DNA of 64,000 nt, taken from Camellia lanceoleosa. Its lineage: Eukaryota > Streptophyta > Magnoliopsida > Ericales > Theaceae. Positions 59,429-64,000 of the stretch are shown one piece after another. A program made the position numbers and the translations under genes. Where the stretch lies: NCBI GenBank assembly GCA_025200525.1, contig CM045760.1:48317932-48381931 (forward strand), in the 5' to 3' direction. The stretch's first letter is position 1. Each line of letters begins with the position of its first letter. The notes beneath the pieces are model-generated. The model was not told the DNA's origin and made no database searches. It was given only the letters and a program-made list of their open reading frames with translations.

Positions 59429-60663
59429 AAGTGCACTTTTTGACTTTTCGATTAAAAAAGTAGAGAAAAAAAGATATATATTTGGAATAACTTTTGGAAT
59501 TTTTAGAAAAAGATGTGTAATAAAATATTATAATAAAATCAGAATGACCATTTTATCCTTTTAACTTTTTAATTTTTAACTTTTTAGATAGTTGAATTCA
59601 AAAAACAAAATAATAAATAATTTTACTCTAGTGACTTCCCCTCCAAGCTACCCTTGAATTGTATAGACTTTATAATTTTTTAATAACATTTTAATTTTTT
59701 TACTTTTTAACTTTATACCAAACAATCTTTTAGTAAAGAAATTGATAAATTATTTAGACTACACAGCATTTTCCTTAAAAAATGATAGGATATGTAATAT
59801 TTTCACTAGCAAATCCAACAAGCCCAATACAATGCATCTTAAATTTTTAAATATTAACCTTGTTGGGTTGTCTAGCAAAACTCTCTTCAATTTGATTTTG
59901 CCAAACATTTGTAATTAAAGAAAAGCATTTAATTAAAAAAATAAAATAAAAATAACAACAACAACAACAAATAATAGAGAGACTTTTGAGGCTTCGTTTG
60001 GTAATCATGGTTGGGACTAAAAAAACATAAATCATAAAACATAAAATAGGTTAAATAAGTTAATAAAATAAAATATTACATATAAATCATAATTATTTCA
60101 CTTTTATTCTCACAAATGTCAAAAAACCAAAAAAGCTAATCCAAACAAACTTTCTAGTTCCAAATTAAAAAAATCTTAACTCAAAAAAATCAACTAAAAA
60201 AGTCCTAACCAAACAACAACTGAGTTTATTTTATGAATTGGAAGTGTTGTTAGGATTTGGGAGGACATGAGTTTTGATCATTTAAATTGTTCATTTTGTT
60301 CATTTATATATGTAGATTATTTATGAAAAAAATAAATAAATTTAATAATTATCATATGCACATGTTTTGATGATATTTAATTACAAAAAAGATGATAAAG
60401 ATAATTTTAAAAATAGACTCTTTTTTTTTTTTACAAACAAATCTAAGAAAATCATGATTATACTAATCAAACTAATTTGATTTTTTTTAATGATTTGCCT
60501 GCATAGTTAAACAATGTCAATAAAATGAGTCATGTATTAGGTTCCACAAGGCCAACAACTCCTCCAAACTCATATTTATTGGTACAAAATAAATACATTT
60601 AAATTCTTATAAAGACTCCCGTAAAATGTTATGCATTCAAACATATACTAATGATTTAAAATT
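59429..60663. other. intergenic AT-rich DNA, no gene recognised
   Basis: Poly-A/T rich. 59990-60230 looks like another small repeat (GCTTCGTTTGGTAATC ... CCTAACCAAACAAC, inverted ends). No exons. Confidence 0.4.
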
Positions 60664-60926
60664 GGGTAAATTACAAACACCCCCTCGAGATTTAGTAAAA
60701 ATACAAATTCCCTCCTGAGGTTTGAGAAATTACAAATTCCCCCCTGAGGGTTAAATTTTCATAATAAATTAGAAAAAATTAGGGGGGAATCTGTATGAAA
60801 ATAAAAACCCTAGGGGGCAATTTGTTATGAAAATGTAAACCTCAGGGGGCGGGATGTAATTTCTCAAACCTCAGGGGGGAATCTGTATTTTTACCAAACC
60901 TCGAGGGGGGTGTTTGTAATTTGCCC
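60664..60926. mobile_element. foldback MITE with CCCCCTCGAG arms
   Basis: The left end GGGTAAATTACAAACACCCC and the reversed right end GGGCAAATTACAAACACCCC are nearly identical. Pairing continues through TCGAG, ATTCCC and CCTGAGGTTTGAGAAATTAC almost to the middle, so the whole element is one long hairpin. Confidence 0.85.
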
Positions 60927-60993
60927 TTTAAAATTCTATTTCACTTTTTTTTTGTCATTTGTGAGTTTATTTGGGAATATTTGGTAATAAGTA

Positions 60994-61530
60994 TGGATGT
61001 CAATTTCCGACCACACTGTCAATTGAATACTCAGTTGGAGAACAGTGGCAGAATAAATTAAACCCGAACAACCTGTCACAGAAAGAAGAGATTCCGGCGA
61101 TGGTTCGTCCACCCGGGAGCACTTCGACGATCAAGTCAATATCTCTCAAAGATAGCAAAAGTGCTTAACTCACTATTCATAATATTAAAAGCGTACCTTA
61201 GATCCATGTGGATGCCTCTCTTTTATAGCCAACACTTACCTAATCCTAATAGAAGCCTAACTTCAATGGACTTATCATTACTGTTAATCTTAGACTCCTA
61301 GTAAGATTGTGATAAACTCTCTAGAAAGTCTTATCTTTATCCAAACTGAAATCCTTTCCTATTCTAGGATTCTTGTCCCTCATCCGCTTATTTCGGATTC
61401 CGATTTCTTCACAGATAACCTCGGTCTAGCTGAGATCATCTCGGCGTCATGACTAGGACACGTGGCACCCCGATTGGCACTTCGGTAATACCTCGGCCAC
61501 ATGTTGTCATTCAAAAATTATGTCCCCACA
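60994..61530 (-). mobile_element. solo LTR of a retrotransposon (minus orientation)
   Basis: On the minus strand it begins TGTGGGGACATAATTTTTG at 61530 and holds a TATA-type box GCTATAAAAGAG (TATAAAA at 61227-61221). It then carries TTGACTTGATCGTCGAAGTG and ends about ATTGACATCCA. No internal genes adjoin. A clear 5-bp duplication is not found, so the 60994 end is approximate. Confidence 0.65.
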
Positions 61531-62900
61531 ATAGGTTAAAATAAATAAAAAAATCAATATAAAAAGTGAAATCATTCTCTCTATTTCTTTATACTTCTTT
61601 TCATTAAAAAAATTAAATTTATTAAGAAAATCAATTCTCAAACAAACTCATAATATATGTGAGATCACATAATTACTTGTATGAGTAATTAAATATGACA
61701 AAATCTCATAAATTTTTTAGGAAAAAAAATATGTACATAAGATTAGATTTCAATTATATATTAACCACAATCCGATAATGTTGTCCTAGATTTTATATTC
61801 GAATCAATTTTTTTTTTAATAAAAAAAAAGTTTCTGTATATAGATATTTGAGCTACGTAATCACCCAGTTTTGTATTTGAGTTGGAAGAAAGTTCTATGA
61901 CATGACGGTTCATATTGCATTCCTCTGCTCTATAAATGAATTCCTCCATTTTTCGTAGCTTTTGTGCGCGCGCGCGCGAGAGAGATAAATTACACTTTTT
62001 TGGGACAAATAAATGGTAAAATTATAACTCTAAGTTTTCAAAATAAATTTCAAATTAGTGATAAAATTTATCAATTTAAATAATTGAAGTGATAAATTTG
62101 TCGATGATTTTATAATTTTTTTTGGTCTTATCAATGATTTGCAATTTTCCCTAAATAAATTACATTGGCCTCTAGTTTACAGAAAAATAAGTCTTACAGT
62201 TTTAACACAAAAAATATAATAAGTCGTATAGTTTTAACACAATTATAATAAGTTCTTTTAAAATTTTAATTTATAACATTTACTCAATTTTTATCAATAA
62301 TTTATTAATTATATGAATGAAAAAATAATGTTATCATTTATTTTACATGAAAATTTATACTTTAGGTCATATTTTTAAATTTTCGCTTCATCAAGATTAG
62401 TTTCAATTTATTTAACTTTAGAAAAAGAGAAGTCAGTATAATTATCGAAATTGTGCTTACTATATCTTTTTCAAAACTTAGAAAATAATTTACCTTTTGT
62501 TTTGTTTTTTAAAATATAAATCTATTTAAAAAAAATGATGTCCATATAATATACTAGTGGTGGGGTTGATGGTGGCCATGTGGTCGGGAGGAAAGTTTTT
62601 GAAAAATATTTTTTTATTAAAATAAATTTATTTTTCATTAATTACATAGAATGTTAGTTGTACCAAACGTTAAAAATATATATATGCAGGTAAAACAAAA
62701 CAAACAGAGTGAAATTTGCCTTTTAGAGTTTAATGTCTAAGAACTGTTTTGTAACATTTATATTCATAATTTTTTTTTATTTATATTTATAAAAATAATT
62801 TAAGATTGTAAATAAAAGGGAAAATCGGTCTAGGGTCTCTCTCCCACTTTTCGTAATGGAAGAGATCTACAAAATTATTTTTTAATGTCTAAGATCCCTA
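61531..62900. other. intergenic AT-rich DNA, no gene recognised
   Basis: Includes a (GC)n(GA)n run near 61967-61986. No exon-like sequence. Confidence 0.4.
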
Positions 62901-62916
62901 AACATATATCAGATGA

Positions 62917-63288
62917 AAGTTTCACTGGCTTCTCTCTTTCCACTCACTGAAAGACCTCTCGATCGTCTTCAACACTGGACAATTCGATTCATACAAACTC
63001 AATTTGACCGATTCAACGATCGGAAACTCCGAAACCGAACTTCAATTAGAAACCCTAGGTTTGTCCGGGATTCAACACTACGATTACGGCCTCAGTTGGC
63101 TCTGGAGGAGTTGTAAACAGCTCAAGAAACTCCAATTGCAAAGCTGCTATGCAATCAGCGATGAATCATCATTCTCATCGTTCGTCGAATGTTTAATTGG
63201 TCTCCAAGAAGTGGAATTGTGGACATGTAGGGCGATAATTGACGAGGTTCCTCTTCCTCCTCCTCTTTCATACACTTTCTCAGTCTAG
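62917..63288 (+). pseudogene. leucine-rich-repeat (F-box/RNI-like) gene fragment
   Basis: In the frame of 62917 the translation is KFHWLLSFHSLKDLSIVFN, then LQLETLGLSGIQHYDYGLSW, LWRSCKQLKKLQLQSCYAIS and GLQEVELWTCRAI. It has the spaced leucines, CYAIS and LWTC pattern of RNI-type leucine-rich repeats seen in plant F-box proteins. An in-frame TGA lies immediately before, with no usable start codon or in-phase splice acceptor, so the N-terminal part is missing. The frame then loses LRR character (PLPPPLSYTFSV) and stops at 63288. A captured or truncated copy is most likely. Confidence 0.5.
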
Positions 63289-63432
63289 GGTTTCAAGTTC
63301 TTGAACCCCCTCAATTTCATTTTAATTCATCATCCCCTGTTTTTCCTACTCTTCCGTCAAGCTTTTACAGTCTATTTCATACACTTTCTCTACTCTTCTG
63401 TCCCTAATGCTTTAGATTTGCACCTTACAATG

Positions 63433-63705
63433 AACAAGTGTAATGATCAATCTAGGAAGCAAGATGCAAAAGAACAAGAAATGGAATGTCTGGTTGTAGG
63501 AGATGCAGTTGTTTCAGAGCCCGAGCAGACTAAGAGTTTTGGGGAGGAAAAAATTTCAACTTCTTCTATGTTTGAAACAGATGCTTCAGTTCCTGAAATT
63601 GAAAAGACTGAGAAGCAAGATGCAGAAGCACAAGCGAGCAATGATCTTATTTTGCTGGATGCTCTTTTGAAGCCCTGGTGGACAGACATGGATGGAAGAT
63701 TCTAG
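63433..63705 (+). CDS. uncharacterised acidic open reading frame
   Basis: A 90-codon frame starting MNKCNDQSRKQDAKEQEMEC is rich in E, D, K and S and contains two similar segments, RKQDAKEQEMECLVVGDAVV and EKQDAEAQASNDLILLDALL, about 50 residues apart. I do not recognise it. It may be the remaining tail of a larger gene related to the LRR fragment upstream, or random; the start codon is only the first convenient one. Confidence 0.3.
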   Translation, partial: NKCNDQSRKQDAKEQEMECLVVGDAVVSEPEQTKSFGEEKISTSSMFETDASVPEIEKTEKQDAEAQASNDLILLDALLKPWWTDMDGRF

Positions 63706-63811
63706 ATGCTCTTTTGTATGTTTTATGGACAGAGAAAAAGTTCCTTTATCACATCATACATGGATGGAAGATTTTGCTTCTGGTGGACAGCCATCTACTT
63801 GTTGTGAACCA

Positions 63812-64000
63812 GAATTTCTCTGTGAAGTCCAGAGAAAATTCGACCAGTGAAATTCTTTGTGAAATGTGAAGTTCAAAGAAAATTGGACTAGAGAAAATCT
63901 CTGTAAACTAGAATTTCTCTGTGAAGTTCAGAGAAAATTCGATCTAGTCTAGATCGAATTTTCTCTGACTAGTTGAGTCTAAGTGATTCAATTTCCCCTT
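63812..64000. repeat. TTTCTCTGTGAAGT direct repeats with a perfect 39-bp palindrome
   Basis: GAATTTCTCTGTGAAGTYCA recurs at 63812 and 63911 (99 bp apart), with a weaker related unit between. At 63929-63967 two perfect 19-base arms (CAGAGAAAATTCGATCTAG and its complement) flank a single T. Confidence 0.85.

Overview
The window is nuclear DNA of a flowering plant, almost certainly a eudicot. It is AT-rich, its genes carry canonical GT-AG introns, and its recognisable proteins are plant types (plant TIM21, a DUF1639 protein, a plant SWIM-finger protein derived from a MULE transposase, and a plant phosphoglycerate-mutase-like protein). More of the window is transposon remnant than gene. I cannot assign the species.

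Layout. 1-948 (-) is a decayed Ty3/gypsy gag running off the left edge. 3015-4893 (+) is the C-terminal half of a phosphoglycerate-mutase-like protein in three well-spliced exons; the catalytic N-terminal part is not visible. 5-10 kb is gene-poor and holds low-complexity DNA, a LINE reverse-transcriptase scrap and a small MITE. 10490-15471 (-) is an intact five-exon gene for an 1187-residue SWIM zinc-finger protein with a MULE-transposase-like core and a long acidic tail of three ~80-residue repeats; a likely leader exon lies near 17 kb. 17-38 kb has no intact gene. It is a transposon zone with three CACTA (En/Spm-type) elements whose 3-bp target duplications are readable (ATA, GCT, ATG), two tRNA-like segments inside CACTA-type DNA, tandem arrays, MITEs, a LINE RNase H pseudogene split by another repeat, a GC-rich LTR piece and a set of nested terminal-inverted-repeat elements.

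38759-48789 (+) is a nine-exon gene for TIM21, the inner-membrane subunit of the TIM23 mitochondrial presequence translocase. Its introns host a 406-bp Mutator-type foldback element with a perfect 9-bp target duplication, a tRNA-derived SINE, and a 1.55-kb solo LTR lodged inside a MITE whose uninterrupted sister lies 1.5 kb downstream. 54385-55455 (-) is a DUF1639-family gene. 55.5-64 kb returns to repeats: a SINE, a foldback MITE, a solo LTR, an LRR-type pseudogene fragment, and a repeat cluster with a perfect 39-bp palindrome at the right edge.

The genes are unrelated single-copy loci and do not form a pathway. The most unusual material is the CACTA group at 21.7-29.3 kb with its recurring tRNA-like module. 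All exon borders come from reading splice signals, reading frame and remembered family similarity; no alignment was run.
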